A stretch of 64,000 bases of DNA. Source: Prionace glauca. Taxonomy: Eukaryota; Chordata; Chondrichthyes; Carcharhiniformes; Carcharhinidae. Location of the stretch: contig CM075726.1 in NCBI GenBank assembly GCA_037974335.1, positions 8,940,389 through 9,004,388 of the forward strand, read 5' to 3'. Positions 35,543-46,639 of the stretch are shown piece after piece. Every line of letters begins with the position of its first letter. The stretch's first letter is position 1. A program made the position numbers and the translations under genes. The notes below the pieces were generated by a model. The model saw nothing but the letters and a program-made list of their open reading frames with translations, did not search any database and had not been told where the DNA came from.

Positions 35543-35690
35543 TATCATAGAAACCCTACAGTACACAAGGAGGACATTCAGCCCATCGAGCCTGCACTGA
35601 CCACAATCCCACCTGTCCCCATAACCCCACATATTTACTCCGCTAATCTCTCTAACCTACGCATCCCGGGACACTAAGGGCCTGATTTTA
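35543..35690 (-). mobile_element. HE1-type SINE 3' fragment, copy A
   Basis: catagaaaccctacagtaca, then ccatcgagcctgcactgacc. Same fragment in copy B at 59801-59938. Confidence 0.65.
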
Positions 35691-36205
35691 CCATTTGGAG
35701 TCGAAGGGCCGGATTCGGGTGGAATACAGATCCGAGCCGGGAATCCACTTTGCAGCGTGCCCATAAGGTTTTTTACCGATTCCAGCCCGATTTGCGCTGT
35801 GGGCGGGGATTAGCTCTGCCAGAACGATTGGAGCTCTGAGAAAAAATTTGAGAAAGCTTACCCGGGTCAGGAAAGGAAAAAGATAACAAAAGCAGAGAGA
35901 GCGACTCTCGGACACAGATCATCCCCTCGGGGTGGGTGGGGGATGTCGGATGGATCTCTGGTGGGGTGGGCTGGGGGGTACGCTGCCACTCTATGGGCGA
36001 TCGGTGGGGAGGAAGGGGGGAGGATAGGGGGCTGCACGTCCACTCCGGGAGGAGGGATTTGTTCCTCCAGTGGGGAGGAGGGGTCACCTGCAGATTGGCA
36101 GTGGACCCCACTGCCCCCCCTCCACCAGAGATTCATCTGCCCCCCGGCATCAGTGAGTGATCGGGCCACACCCCAACACCACACAACAATTAGCCCTCTC
36201 GCCAC

Positions 36206-37560
36206 TCCCCCCAGAGATACATCTGACCTTCCTCCTCCCCCCAGAGATACATCTGACCCTCCTCCTCCCCCCAGAGATACATCTGACCCTCCTCCTCCCC
36301 CAGAGATACATCTGACCCTCCTCCTCCCCCAGAGATACATCTGACCCTCCTCCTCCCCCCAGAGATACATCTGACCCTCCTCCTCCCCCCAGAGATACAT
36401 CTGACCTTCCTCCTCTCCCCCCAGAGATACATCTGACCTTCCTCCTCCCCCCAGAGATACATCTGACCTTCCTCCTCCCCCCAGAGATACATCTGACCCT
36501 CCTCCTCCCCCCAGAGATACATCTGACCCTCCTCCTCCCCCAGAGATACATCTGACCCTCCTCCCCCCCCCCCCCAGAGATACATCTGACCCTCCTCCTC
36601 CCCCCAGAGATACATCTGACCCTCCTCCTCCCCCAGAGATACATCTGACCCTCCTCCCCCCCCCCAGAGATACATCTGACCCTCCTCCTCCCCCCAGAGA
36701 TACATCTGACCCTCCTCCTCCCCCCAGAGATACATCTGACCCTCCTCCTCCCCCCAGAGATACATCTGACCCTCCTCCCCCCCCAGAGATACATCTGACC
36801 CTCCTCCTCCCCCCAGAGATACATCTGACCCTCCTCCCCCCCCAGAGATACATCTGACCCTCCTCCCCCACCCCAGAGATACATCTGACCCTCCTCCTCT
36901 CCCTCCAGAGAGACATCTGACCCTCCTCCTCCCCCCAGAGATACATCTGACCCTCCTCCTCTCCCTCCAGAGAGACATCTGACCCTCCTCCCCCCCCCCC
37001 GAGATACATCTGACCCTCCTCCTCTCCCTCCAGACATCTGACCCTCCTCCTCCCCGCAGAGATACATCTGACCCTCCTCCCCCCCAGAAATACATCTGAC
37101 CCTCCTCCTCCCCCCAGAGATACATCTGACCCTCCTCCCCCCCCAGAGATACATCTGACCCTCCTCCCCCCCAGAGATACATCTGACCCCCCTCCCTCCC
37201 CAAGAGATACATCTGACCCTCCTCCTCCCTCCCAGAGATACATCTGACCCTCCTCCTCCCCCCCCAGAGATACATCTGACCTTCCTCCCCCCCCAGAGAT
37301 ACATCTGACCCTCCTCCTCTCCCTCCAGAGAGACATCTGACCCTCCCCCCAGAGATACATCTGACCCTCCTCCCCCCCCCAGAGATACATCTGACCCTCC
37401 TCCCCCCAGAGATACATCAGACCCTCCTCCTCTCCCCAGAGATACATCTGACCCTCCTCCCACCCCAGAGATACAACTGACCCTCCTCCTCCCCCCAGAG
37501 ATACATCTGACCCTCCTCCTCCCCCCAGAGATACATCTGACCTGCCTCCTCCTCTTCCCC
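36206..37560. repeat. Minisatellite 2 copy A, unit about 29 bp, about 46 copies
   Basis: Unit ccccccagagatacatctga then ccctcctcct, 26-32 bp, differing in C-run length and occasional ctctccctccag variants. Plus strand is pyrimidine-rich, so the gene A transcript is G-rich here. The 567-codon and other long minus-strand frames are by-products of stop-free units. It lies in the V1-V2 intron. Confidence 0.95.
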
Positions 37561-37577
37561 ACGCCCCCACAGGATGC

Positions 37578-37675
37578 TCTGATTTGCCTCCCCCTCCCCC
37601 TCCTCCCCCTCCCCCTCCCCCTCCCCCTCCCCCTCCCCCTCCCCCTCCCCTGCCTCCCCTGCCTCCCCACCCCCC
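37578..37675. repeat. CCCCCT microsatellite
   Basis: A run of ccccct hexamers with small changes follows the minisatellite in copy A; copy B has only short blocks here (62340-62425). Confidence 0.9.
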
Positions 37676-38159
37676 CCCAGAGGATGATCTGGGTCAGACA
37701 CTGGTTGCAGCTCTGAAGCTGCTTCGGAGGTTCCCCTGCAGAATAGGAATCAGTTTCAGATTTATATTGAGCAGGTCGCTTACAGTGTGGATCCAGAATG
37801 GACCAGAAGACAGGAAAGTGGGATTTGGTGGGAGAGTTGGGCAGGCGGTTCATTAAATCGATTTCAATCCATGCTCATGTGTTTAAATCATTGGGCCGCC
37901 CAATTGGGGCACGGATCGGATCCGTCTCTGAATTAGGTGTCAGTAAAGTTGTGATTTGTTCAGATTCAGGTGCAGATCGTGCTAAAGCCCCAACGCCCAA
38001 ATTTACAGCGATTTCAGGCGCAGATCTTTGGTAAAATTGGGCCCGAAGGCACAATTTATCCTGGCCAATCCCCCTCAGCTGCACATCTTTCAAACATTTG
38101 TGTTTGTGTTCGGATTGACTTTACATACAGTCTTGTATCGAATTTGAAATATTCCTCAC

Positions 38160-38549
38160 CTCTCATTATGAGATCTCCATGCTTCAATTCAAAAGCTCCT
38201 TCTTTTCTGCCATGGAGCTCCATGCGACAGGTATATTTATTTCCCCTGTCCTTTTCATTCAGCTGTTTGATGATGATTGAAGCTTTGTTCTTCCTCGGGT
38301 TTCCCAGCACTTGGTAACGATCCTTAATATTCTCCTTGATCAGATTCTGAAACTTTCTGTACGTTGTGTTTTGTATTGGATGATTTATATAACTAAACAT
38401 CACTTTCTTTTCTCTGCACCATTTAACCGTGATGTTACCATTATATCGGGAGTAAGGATGAGTGAACTTACAGAACAGAACAGTAGCTTTTCCTTCCCTA
38501 CCCGTCACCTTCTCCGGTGTCTCCATGCTCCAGCCATCGCTACTGCTAA
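38160..38549 (-). CDS. Gene A exon 2: V-set Ig domain V1, Siglec-15-like
   Basis: This 390-bp exon is bounded by a TTTTCCAG acceptor and a GTGAGG donor and is phase 1 at both ends. The 130 residues hold a V-set fold: B-strand Cys in VLFCKFTHP, Trp in VKWCRE, and an F-strand YTCRMEL. Compared with Siglec-15 from memory, WSM..P, FTHP, the RYQVLGNPRKN stretch, the YxCR motif and the FELKHG stretch all line up. The Arg after the F-strand Cys sits where Siglecs bind sialic acid, so lectin activity is plausible. Sequons NIT and NTT are present. An extra Cys follows the core Trp (Phe in gene B). The role as a cell-surface glycan receptor on immune cells is inferred from the family. Confidence 0.82.
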
Positions 38550-39250
38550 CTGGAAAACACAAAGTGCTGTTTAAACACCTAACTGAGATGGAAGCTGTTA
38601 CGGGGCTCTAATGGTGCCTTTCTTGTTCCATTCCCCTCAAGTAGCCAAACAAAGTAACAGAGTGATTTGAAGATGAACTTTACCCCTGAATATCCATTCA
38701 GAGTAAAGAATTCAGAGATAAAAAGGCAATTAAAATCTCAGCTATGATTATAAATAATTAGCATGCACCAATAACAGAATATGAGTTATCTCCATCCAAT
38801 CACAGTTCATGTAACATCATATAAAAGTGTAATATTTAAAACCAATCACAATCATCTTACAATTTCTTAATTATAATACCCAGGAGAGGTGAGCTTTTTA
38901 TTGCCTCATTTGAGTATTATTCTGCCCGATCTTTACACATTCCAACTATGTCTACACACATAGAGTCCTTGTCCAGTTCATGATGTAAAAGCCTTCTCCC
39001 AGCACAGTATCTTTCTCCCTCCTTTACCTGAAGGTCAGGTGTGGGGGACTAGTTGCTTGTAATAACCACCTTGTAATTATACATTGTGTAAGCTTTGTGA
39101 TTTCTCCATGTTAACCCTTTCACTGGACAGTTATTCATGTGGTGATTATTTTCCTCCATAATTATTAATATGGGTATTGATCTCCCTCAAGAGGCAATGG
39201 TTCCAACCCTTCAGGATTGGCCAAGAGTCTCCAGCCTAAGAAAGTCTATC
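38550..39250. other. Duplicated sequence upstream of V1, copy A
   Basis: Collinear with 63292-64000. AT-rich, with no repeat or exon recognised. Confidence 0.6.
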
Positions 39251-40140
39251 CTTACCATGGAGGAAGTGCAGTGAAGGTTCACCAGACTGATTCCTGGGCA
39301 GGCAGGATTGATGTATGAAGAGAGATTGAGGTGACAATGTTCTATTCACTGGAGTTTAGAAGGATGAGAGAGAATCTAATTGAAATCTTTAAATTCTGAC
39401 AGAGCTGGACAGACTGGATGCAGGGATGATCTTGACCCTGGCTGGTGTCCACAACAAAGGGTCACATTCTCAGGATACGGGGCAGGCCATTTGTTTTATT
39501 CATTCATGGGATGTGGTCTTCAAAGGAATGATATTTCAGAGGAATGTTAGAAGTCCTATCAGTATGGATCTGGAGTCAGATGTAGACCAGGCTGGGTAAG
39601 GATGGTAGATTTCCTTCCCTAAAGGACATGAGTGAATCCAATGGGTTTTTATCACAACCAACATGGTCATTATTAGAGTTTTAATTCCAGATTTTTATTT
39701 AAAAAGGGTGAAACGTGTAAATGTTGATGTTCAGAGGGACTTGGGAGTGCTCACAATGGGAACACAGAAATTTAGCGTACAGGTCCACTAGCAATTAGGA
39801 AGGAAACTGGCATATTAGCATTTATTGTAAGAGGATTGGGGTACAAGAATAACAAAGTCTTGCAACAATTGTAGAGTTTGTTGGGATTGCATCTGGAATA
39901 TTTACAATTGTATTTTCCATATTTAGGCATGATAAACTTGTATAGGAGACAGTAAAGTGAATATTCACTAGATTTGTCCCTGGGTAGAGATTGTTGTGCT
40001 GTGGAGAGAGACTGAATGAACCAGCTCACTATTCTCTGGAGTTTTAAACAGTAACAGATTATCTCATCAATAGCTAGAAGATTGTGAAAGACGTTGAAAG
40101 GGTGAACACTGAGAGATTGTTTCCCCTGGCTGGGGGATTA
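39251..40140. repeat. Old CR1 fragments and SINE2 mosaic
   Basis: 39251-39500 worn CR1 (+). 39505-39690 reversed SINE2 (accaggctgggtaaggatgg). 39706-40140 CR1 RT region (+), reading VQRDLGVLT. The SINE2-CR1 junction recurs at 42925-43160. Confidence 0.55.
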
Positions 40141-40330
40141 TTGTCTCACAGCACCAGCGACCCAGGTTCAATTCCAGCCTCGGGTCACTGTCTGTGTGGA
40201 ATCTGCATGTTCTTCCCATGTCTGCGTGAGTTTCCTCCGGGTGCTCTGGTTTCCTCCCACACTCCAAAGATGTTCAGCTTAGGTTGATTGGCCATGATAA
40301 ATTGCCCCTTAGTGTCAGAGGGTAAAAACA
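40141..40330 (+). mobile_element. HE1-type SINE, 5'-truncated
   Basis: Head partly lost; B box ggttcaattccagc, core tttcctccgggtgctctgg, and cttagtgtcag present. Confidence 0.7.
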
Positions 40331-40342
40331 GTATAAAGAAGA

Positions 40343-41455
40343 ACATAAGAACATAAGAAATAAGAGCAGGAATAGGCCATCAAGCCCTTCGAGCCTGCCC
40401 TGCCATTCAATAAGATCATGGCTGATCTGTCGTGGCTCAGTTCCACATTCCCGCCCTCTCCCCATAACCCTTAATCCCCTCTCTTATCAAAAACCCATCA
40501 ACCCGCGTCTTAAAAATATTTAGTGAGGCAGCCTCCACCACTTCAACGGGCAGAGAATTCCAGAGATTCACCACCCTTTGAGTGAGGAAGTTCCTCCTCA
40601 ACTCCGTTCTAAACTGCCCTCCCTTTATCTTGAGGCTGTGCCCCCTAGTCCTACTGTCCTTTCTGAGTGGGAAGAGTCTCTCCACCTCTATCCTATCCAT
40701 CCCATTCATCATCTTATACGTCTCAAGGAGATCTCCCCTTATTCTTCTAAACTCTAACGAGTACAAGCCTAGTTTATTCAGCCTCTCCTCATAGCTCAAC
40801 CCCCTCAACTCCGGTATCAGCCTAGTAAACCTCCTCTGCACTCCCTCCAGGGCCAAAATATCCTTGCGTAAGTGCGGCGACCAAAACTGCACACAGTACT
40901 CCAGCTGTGGCCTCACCAATGCCCTATACAGCTGCAGCAAGACCTCCCTACTTTTATATTCAATCCCCCTTGCTATGAAGGCCAGCATCCCATTCGCCTT
41001 CCTGACCACCTGCTGCACCTGCAGGCTGGGTTTTTGCGACTCATGCACAAGGACCCCGAGGTCCCTCTGCACCGTCGCCTGCTGCAGTTTTTCGCCCCGT
41101 AAGTAATAGTCCTTCCTACCATTCCTCCTACCAAAGTGGACCACCTCACACTTGCCAACATTAAATTCCATTTGCCATTTCCTGGCTCATTCGCCCAGCC
41201 TTTCTAAATCCTTCTGCAGACTCTCCACACCCTCCGCACAATTTGCCTTTCCCCCAATCTTGATGTCATCCGCAAATTTCGACACCCTGCACTCGGTTCC
41301 CTCCTCCAGATCATCTATATAAATGGTAAATAGCTGAGGCCCCAGCACCGATCCCTAAGGCACTCCACTAGTCACCAACCGCCAATCCGAATAGCACCCA
41401 TTAACCCCCACTCTCTGCCTCCGATTTGACAACCAATCCTCTATCCAAGTAGTTG
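40343..41455 (-). mobile_element. CR1 LINE subfamily C, 1.1 kb
   Basis: ORF of 244 codons from MEFNVGKCEVVHFGRRNGRK to IKGYGERAG; upstream to 41455 the RT core is worn (plus-strand reading of the conserved catalytic region is still visible). 3' UTR with gaacataagaa end. Confidence 0.88.
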
Positions 41456-41469
41456 TTCTCGAATCAGTC

Positions 41470-41865
41470 GGTAAGCGATCTGAGACTTCTGAATCTTTTT
41501 CCCCAATGGAAGATGGGAGAGTGTACATCCAGGGTTCGTGGGGCCCTCGAATATGCCTACTGCTTTTCTAAGGCAGCGGTGAGTGTAGATGAAGTCAATG
41601 GATGGGAGGCTGGTTTGGATGACCTGAAAGGGATTGTGGTCGGTACAGAGTCGATGGGCTGAATGGTCTCCTCCTGTACTGTAGGGATTCTATGGTTCTC
41701 CAAGGATAAAGGGCTGACTATCTTGGACAGAGATGAGGAGAAATGTCTTCACTAAAGGGTAGTGATTCTTTGGGAATCTCTATGCCAGATGGTTATAACT
41801 GCTCCTGAGTTGAATAAAGTGAACTCTTGGACAGATAGATTTTTGGTCCCTCAGGGATTAAAAAG
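41470..41865. repeat. LINE and SINE scraps
   Basis: 41480-41625 is a reversed L2-like fragment (ggatgggaggctggtttg). 41626-41695 is an HE1 tail (+). 41700-41860 is a worn CR1 3' piece (+). Confidence 0.45.
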
Positions 41866-41869
41866 ATTA

Positions 41870-42178
41870 TTTCTTTTATTTATTACGTCACAAGTAGGCT
41901 TACATTAACACCGCAATGAAGTTACTGTGAAAATCCCCCAGTCCCCAGACTCCGGCACCTCTTTGAACACACTGAGGGAGAATTTAGCATGGTTAATGCA
42001 CCGAACCCACACGTCTTTTAGACTGTGGGAGGAAACCAGAACACCCGGAGCAAACCCACACAGACACAGGGAAAGTGTGCAGACTCTGCACAGACAGTGA
42101 CCCAAGCCTGGAATCGAACCCAGGTTGTTGGTGCTGTGAGGCAGCAGGGCTAACCACTGTGTCATCATGTTACCCCAT
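41870..42178 (-). mobile_element. HE1-type SINE with L2-like tail
   Basis: Reversed tail (caagtaggcttacattaaca) followed by reversed core and head; near full length. Confidence 0.8.
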
Positions 42179-42224
42179 GGAAGTGTGTACTCCAGCTGCA
42201 GACTAACTAGAGTGTGAAACAGTT

Positions 42225-42915
42225 TGTAAGGTCATTAGATGATAAGAAATAAGCCAGGGGAAGGCCATTCAGCCCTTCAAGTCTGCTTCATGGCTGATCT
42301 GATTGTGCTCTAAACTTCATTTTCAAAGAACAAAGAACAACACAGCACAGGAAACAGGCCCTTCGGCCCTAAAGCCCACGCTGCCATTTTAACATTCAGT
42401 GAGTGCGCAATTCCAATCCTTCTTCTACCTATGACCTTTGTCTACGCCTTCTGGACTCCACAATAGAGAATTGTATGTGCACCAGATTAATGGAGGTCTA
42501 ATTTAGGGACAATTTGTTAACACCAATCAGCCTAAAAGCACATTTTCCTGCTGTTCCCACAACCTTTGACTTGTAGGATAAAACTCTGAATGAGCCTTGG
42601 ATATATTCAATGATTCAGCTTCCACTGCTGTCTGGGGAAGTGAATTCTACAAACAAATGAGCCTCGGAGAGAAGAAGTTCCTGTGCATCTCCATCTTAAA
42701 CTGGAGACCCTTATTCTGAAACTCTGCCCCCTCGTTCGAGATGTGGGAAAGTTTCCTCCCGGCATCTATATGTCAGGTCCGCTCAGATTCGAAGATATTT
42801 CAAGAAGATCACCTTTCAATCTTCTAAACTCCAAAGTTATCGACACAATCTGCTCACCCTTTCCCCAAAAGACCAACTGCTGAACCCCGGAATCAGCCCA
42901 GTGAATCTTTCTGGA
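42225..42915 (-). mobile_element. Old CR1 LINE fragments
   Basis: Two 3' UTR ends (42225-42330; 42332-42400 with caaagaacaa and caggcccttcggcc) then a worn C-terminal ORF region to 42915. Confidence 0.55.
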
Positions 42916-42924
42916 ACCTTCCTT

Positions 42925-43160
42925 GGGTCTGGAGTCACATGTAGACCAGGCTGGGTAAGGATGGCAGATTTCCTTCACTACTGGACATGAGTGAATGAGA
43001 TGGATTTTTACAATAATCGATCTCGTCTTCGTTTGGGTTTTAGTTCCAGATTTTTATTTAAAAAGGGTGCAACTTGTAAATGTTTGTGTTCAGAGAGACT
43101 TGGGGGTGCTCACACTGTGAACACGGAAAGTTAGAGTAGAGACCCACAGGCATATCCTTC
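42925..43160. repeat. SINE2 (-) plus CR1 (+) composite
   Basis: Same junction of reversed SINE2 and CR1 RT sequence as at 39583-39790. 43161-43420 shows nothing recognised. Confidence 0.6.
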
Positions 43161-43424
43161 ATTGACTCCAGACACCAAAGCCTCTGACCAGTGCGAGAGT
43201 AACTTCTCCCTTTCCGTACTCTATGTATCAACTAATAACAGGAAAGTTTCCCATACACCTTCGCAATGATCTTATCCACCGGGCTATCTGATTTATCCTC
43301 TCATTATGGTATCATACGTTTGAGGGGTTTCATTTACTGCATTGCAAAATGTTCTTATTTGCAAAGGAAATAACACACAAATCGAACAACCCACATTCTT
43401 AACAATTCTTCTGACAGGGCAGCC

Positions 43425-43865
43425 CCTGATCCTATATCAGTATAAAATTCAGCACAATAGTCAGCAAGATATTTAGTGTGAAAGCATTAAATTCAGTGTC
43501 ATATTGACTATCATATTCAGCAAGATTTTCCATGTGTATTCTGTATAATATTCAGGATACAATTCCATATATATTCGGGAACCGTAAAGTCACCATAGTG
43601 CCAGATGACCAGAGGCTGCTCTACCCTTTGAGTGGGAGAGCTGACTGGTGATGATTCAACCTGAGGATCATCACATCTCAGGTCAGGGACAAGGTTGAGA
43701 AGGTTCATGAATAACCCCAGTTGGTACGGGAATTGAACCCATACTGTTGGCATAACTCACCAGCTGGCCATCCAACTGAGCTAAACAAACCCACAGTATT
43801 CTTGCAGGTATAATATTCAGTATAATATTAAGTTTTATATTCAGTATAATATTCCATGTAACACA
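43425..43865. repeat. AT-rich tandem repeat around a SINE
   Basis: Degenerate units built on ataatattcagtataat flank a SINE at about 43615-43795. Confidence 0.65.
43615..43795 (-). mobile_element. tRNA-derived SINE (SINE3)
   Basis: Minus strand starts with a tRNA-like head: A box ttagctcagttggatgg and B box gggttcaattcccgta, then a body with the reversed phrase ctgaccaggtca-like block. Not a tRNA gene: no cloverleaf closes and a SINE body follows. Confidence 0.65.
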
Positions 43866-43977
43866 AAGTCACTGATCTTTCTCATTTGCGGTGAGCCAGT
43901 TTTTTTCGACACTGTGAATTATTTTACTGAAACAGTACAGCAGAGGGAAAATGAGTTCATTCTTTGAAAATACATAC

Positions 43978-44026
43978 ATTTTGCTGAGCTGGTCAGTGTG
44001 AGTGTACACAGCACGATCCACAGCAT
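43978..44026 (-). CDS. Gene A exon 1: signal peptide
   Basis: An ATG at 44026 (complement) opens a 16-codon stretch, MLWIVLCTLTLTSSAK, with the hydrophobic core and small residues of a signal peptide. It ends one base into a codon at a GTATGT donor (GT at 43976-43977), giving phase 1, which matches the phase 1 acceptor of V1. The base at -3 is A, a fair start context. The frame is open upstream to another ATG near 44101, so a longer leader of about 41 residues is possible; the short form looks more like a secretory leader. It lies about 5.4 kb upstream of V1, between gene B's last seen exon and gene A's first Ig exon, as expected for the first exon of the downstream gene. No other leader candidate was found nearby. 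Confidence 0.55.
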
Positions 44027-44235
44027 TCTCTTCACTCCTGCTGTACACAGAGCTCTCTGAAGGCTCAGCACCCACTCGACGGGACTAAGACCATTGCTCA
44101 CTATCTGATCTCGTTGCTTCCTTCAGTAAACTTGGTGTTAACAAAGAAACAAAGATACTGCTGAAATTTCGCAAGAATGCTGACCAGTTTAACATGGGGA
44201 AGTGCATTCTAACATGAGTTCAAAAACAGGATTCT

Positions 44236-44775
44236 ATATTCTTTCACAGGATGTGGTTATTGCTGGCTAGGTTAGCACCTATTTGCCATGTATAATTGCC
44301 TTTCCAATGTGTTCATGAGCTGCCTTCTTGAACCGCTACAGTCCATGTGTTGTAGGTACACCCACAGTGCAGTTAGAGAGGGAGTTCCAGGACTTTGACA
44401 CAGCGACAGTGAGGGAACAGTGACATATTTCCAAGTTAGGTTGAGTGTAGCTTGGAGGGGAACTTGTAGAGGGTGGGTGTTCCCATGTGTCTGCTTCCCT
44501 TGTCCCTCTCGGTGGTAGAGGTTGCAGGTTTGGAATATACTCTCTAAGGAGTCTTGGTGAGTTGCTGCAATGCATTGTGGAAATGGTACACATGGCTGCC
44601 ACTGTGCATCAGCAGTGGAGGGAGTCAATAGTTAAAGCGGTGGATGGGATGTCAGTTAAGTGGGCAGCTTTGTCCTGGATGAAGTCCAGCTTCTTGAGTG
44701 TTGTTGGAGTTGCACTCATCCGGGGAAATGGAGAGTATTTTGTTACATTACTGACTTCTGCTTTGTCGATGGTGG
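44236..44775 (-). mobile_element. Non-LTR LINE C-terminal and 3' UTR fragment
   Basis: Minus strand reads SATPTTLKKLDFIQDKAAHL, then RRTVAAMCTISTMHCSNSPR and SKSWNSLSNCTV, the C-terminal pattern of an abundant shark LINE. Not CR1. Its 3' end shares sequence with SINE2. The frame has at least one break. Confidence 0.6.
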
Positions 44776-44782
44776 AACCAAG

Positions 44783-45335
44783 AACAAAGAAAATTCCAGC
44801 ACAGGAACAGGCCCTTCGGCCCTCCAAGCCTGCACCGACCATGCTGCCCGACTGAACTAAAACCCACTGTGCTTCCGGGGACCATATCCCTCTGTTCCCG
44901 TCTCATTCATGTACTTGTCAAGATGCTCCTTAAAAGTCCCTAACGAATCTGCTCCCACTACCTCCCCTGGCAACAACTTCCAGGCATCCACCATTCTCTG
45001 TGTAAAAAAAATCTGCCTTGTACATCTCTGTTAAAATTTGCCCCTCCCCCCTTAAACCTGTGCCCCCTAGTAAGTGACTCTTCCACCCTGGGAAAAAGCT
45101 TCTGACTATCCACTCTGTCCACGCCTCTCATAGACTCCTATCAGGTCTCCCCATCGCTCCAGTGAAAACAATCCAAGTTTCTCCAACCTCTCCTTGGAGC
45201 TAATTCCCTCCATACCAGGTGACATTAGGTAGAAGAAGGTAGATGAGTTATTCACTGAATGTTAAAATGGCAGCATGGGCTTGTTGGGCCGAAGGGCCTG
45301 TTTCCTGTGCTGTGTTGTTCTTTGTTCTTTGTTTA
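44783..45335. mobile_element. CR1 LINE 3' fragment (-) and CR1 tail (+)
   Basis: 44783-45235 (-) has aggcccttcggcc and C-terminal ORF remains. 45236-45335 (+) is a CR1 3' UTR end (gggccgaagggcctgtttcc, ttctttgttctttg). Confidence 0.65.
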
Positions 45336-45359
45336 AAACCCACACCCCTTAACAGAGTT

Positions 45360-46635
45360 AAGACATTACAATAGCTTGGCACTGCACTGGATCAACAACC
45401 TTACTGATGATGACCTTGAGTTTTTTGTACGGGTAACCAAGAAAGTCGATGGAGGCAGTGCATTTGACGTTGTCTATATGGACTCTAGCAAGGCTTATGA
45501 CAAGGCACTGCATGGTAGGTTGTTGCATAAGGTTAAATCTCACAGGGTCCAAAGTGAGGTAGCTAATTGGATACAAAATTTGTTTGACAACAGAAGACAG
45601 AGGGTGGTTGTAAAGGATTGTTTTTCAAACTGGAGATCTGTGACCATCAGAATCAGTGCTGGATCCACTGTTACTTGTTATTTATATTAATGATTTGGAT
45701 GAGAATGTAGGAGGCATGGTTAGTAAGTTTGCAGATGACACCAAGATTGGTGGAATTGTGGAAGTGAAGAAAGTTATCTCGGATTGCAATGGGATTTTGA
45801 TTAATTGGGCCACTGGGCTGATGAATGGCAGATGGAGTTTAATTTAGATAAATGTGAGGTGATGCATTTTGGTAGATCAAATGGGGCAGGACCTACTGAG
45901 TTAATGGTAGGGCACTGGGGAGAGTTTTGGAACTAAGAGATCTAGGGGTACAGGTTCATAGCTCATTGAAAGTGGAATCACAGGTGGACAGAGTGGTGAA
46001 GAAGGCATTCGGCATGCTTGGTTTCATTGGTAGGAACATTGAGTGAAGAAGTTGGGACTGAAGTTGTACTGGGCATTGGTAAGGACATGCTTGGAATACT
46101 GTGTACAGTTCTGGTCACCCTATTTTTGAAAGGATATTGTTAAACTAGACAGAGTGCAAAAAAGATTCACTTGGATGTGAGCGGGCCTTGATCGTTTGAG
46201 TTACAAGGAGAGGCTGAATGGACTGGGACATTTTTTCCTGGAGATTGGAGGTTGAAGGGTGATCTTATATAGAGGTCTATAAAATAATGAGGGACACAGA
46301 TCAGCTGGATAATCAACACTTTTTCTCAAAGGTAGGGGAGTCTAAAACTAGAGGGCATAGGTTTAAGGTGAGAGGGGAGAGATACAAAAGGGTCCAGAGG
46401 GGCAATTTTTTCACACAGAGGGTGGTGAGTGTCTGAAACAAGCTGCTAGAGATAGTAGTAGTGGTGGATACAATTTTGTCTTTTAAAAAGCAGTTAGACA
46501 GTTACACAGGTAAGATGGATTTAGAGGGATATGGGCCAAATGTGGGCAATTGGCACGAGCTCAGTTGAAAAATTGGGGCGGCATGGACAAGTTGGGCTGA
46601 AGAGCCTGTTCTCATGCTGTAAACCTCTCAGACTC
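45360..46635 (+). mobile_element. CR1 LINE subfamily F, 1.3 kb
   Basis: Plus strand reads KKVDGGSAFDVVYMDSSKAY, QRVVVKDCFSNWRSVT, LLLVIYINDLDENVGG and SKFADDTKIGG, then the C-terminal region and a 3' UTR. Many breaks. Starts mid-RT. Confidence 0.8.
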
Positions 46636-46639
46636 TATG

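Larger units (their letters stand above)
24130..39258. repeat. Segmental duplication copy A
   Basis: Collinear with 51650-64000. Matching anchors include the Ig part of the C2 exon, 26142-27011 against 54722-55594, the V2 exon, 33490-35690 against 56847-59950, the minisatellite, the V1 exon and the V1 upstream flank to the window's right edge. Identity by eye is very high outside insertions. Copy A has its own CR1 insertions, a foldback element at 25414-26138 and an inverted 250-bp block. Confidence 0.88.
4916..44026 (-). other. Gene A: Siglec-15-like Ig receptor with ITIM-like tail (gene span)
   Basis: Eight exons on the minus strand join in one frame: leader, V1, V2, C2+TM and four short tail exons. 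All internal junctions are phase 1 with GT donors and AG acceptors. The predicted product, about 490 residues so far, is a type I membrane protein: signal peptide, two V-set domains, one C2-set domain, one membrane helix and a cytoplasmic tail with repeated tyrosine motifs. V1 and C2 resemble vertebrate Siglec-15, which has a single V plus C2; the second V domain and the exon-repeated tail are additions. The terminal coding exon was not found and should lie below 4.9 kb or outside the window. Introns are filled with CR1, SINEs and minisatellites. The exon set and phases are read directly; the single-transcript model is inference and needs RNA data. Confidence 0.75.

Noticed and set aside
35867-37853. 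Very long minus-strand open frames (361-567 codons)
   Set aside because: They lie in the 29-bp minisatellite whose units lack stops in several frames; the translation is a Gly/Arg/Ser repeat that changes frame with C-run length, with no conserved protein features.
38045-38095. Possible extra exon beside V1
   Set aside because: The stretch matches a worn reversed HE1 SINE core (tcctggccaatccccc, cacatcttt) and lies beyond a good donor.
43735-43795. tRNA gene
   Set aside because: A and B boxes are present on the minus strand, but they head a longer SINE body and the cloverleaf stems do not pair well.
43869-44075. Frame with SSVYSRSEENAV and AVYTHTD, like tyrosine motifs
   Set aside because: It overlaps the leader exon in another frame, has no matching acceptor, and the signal-peptide reading with a phase 1 donor fits the gene better.
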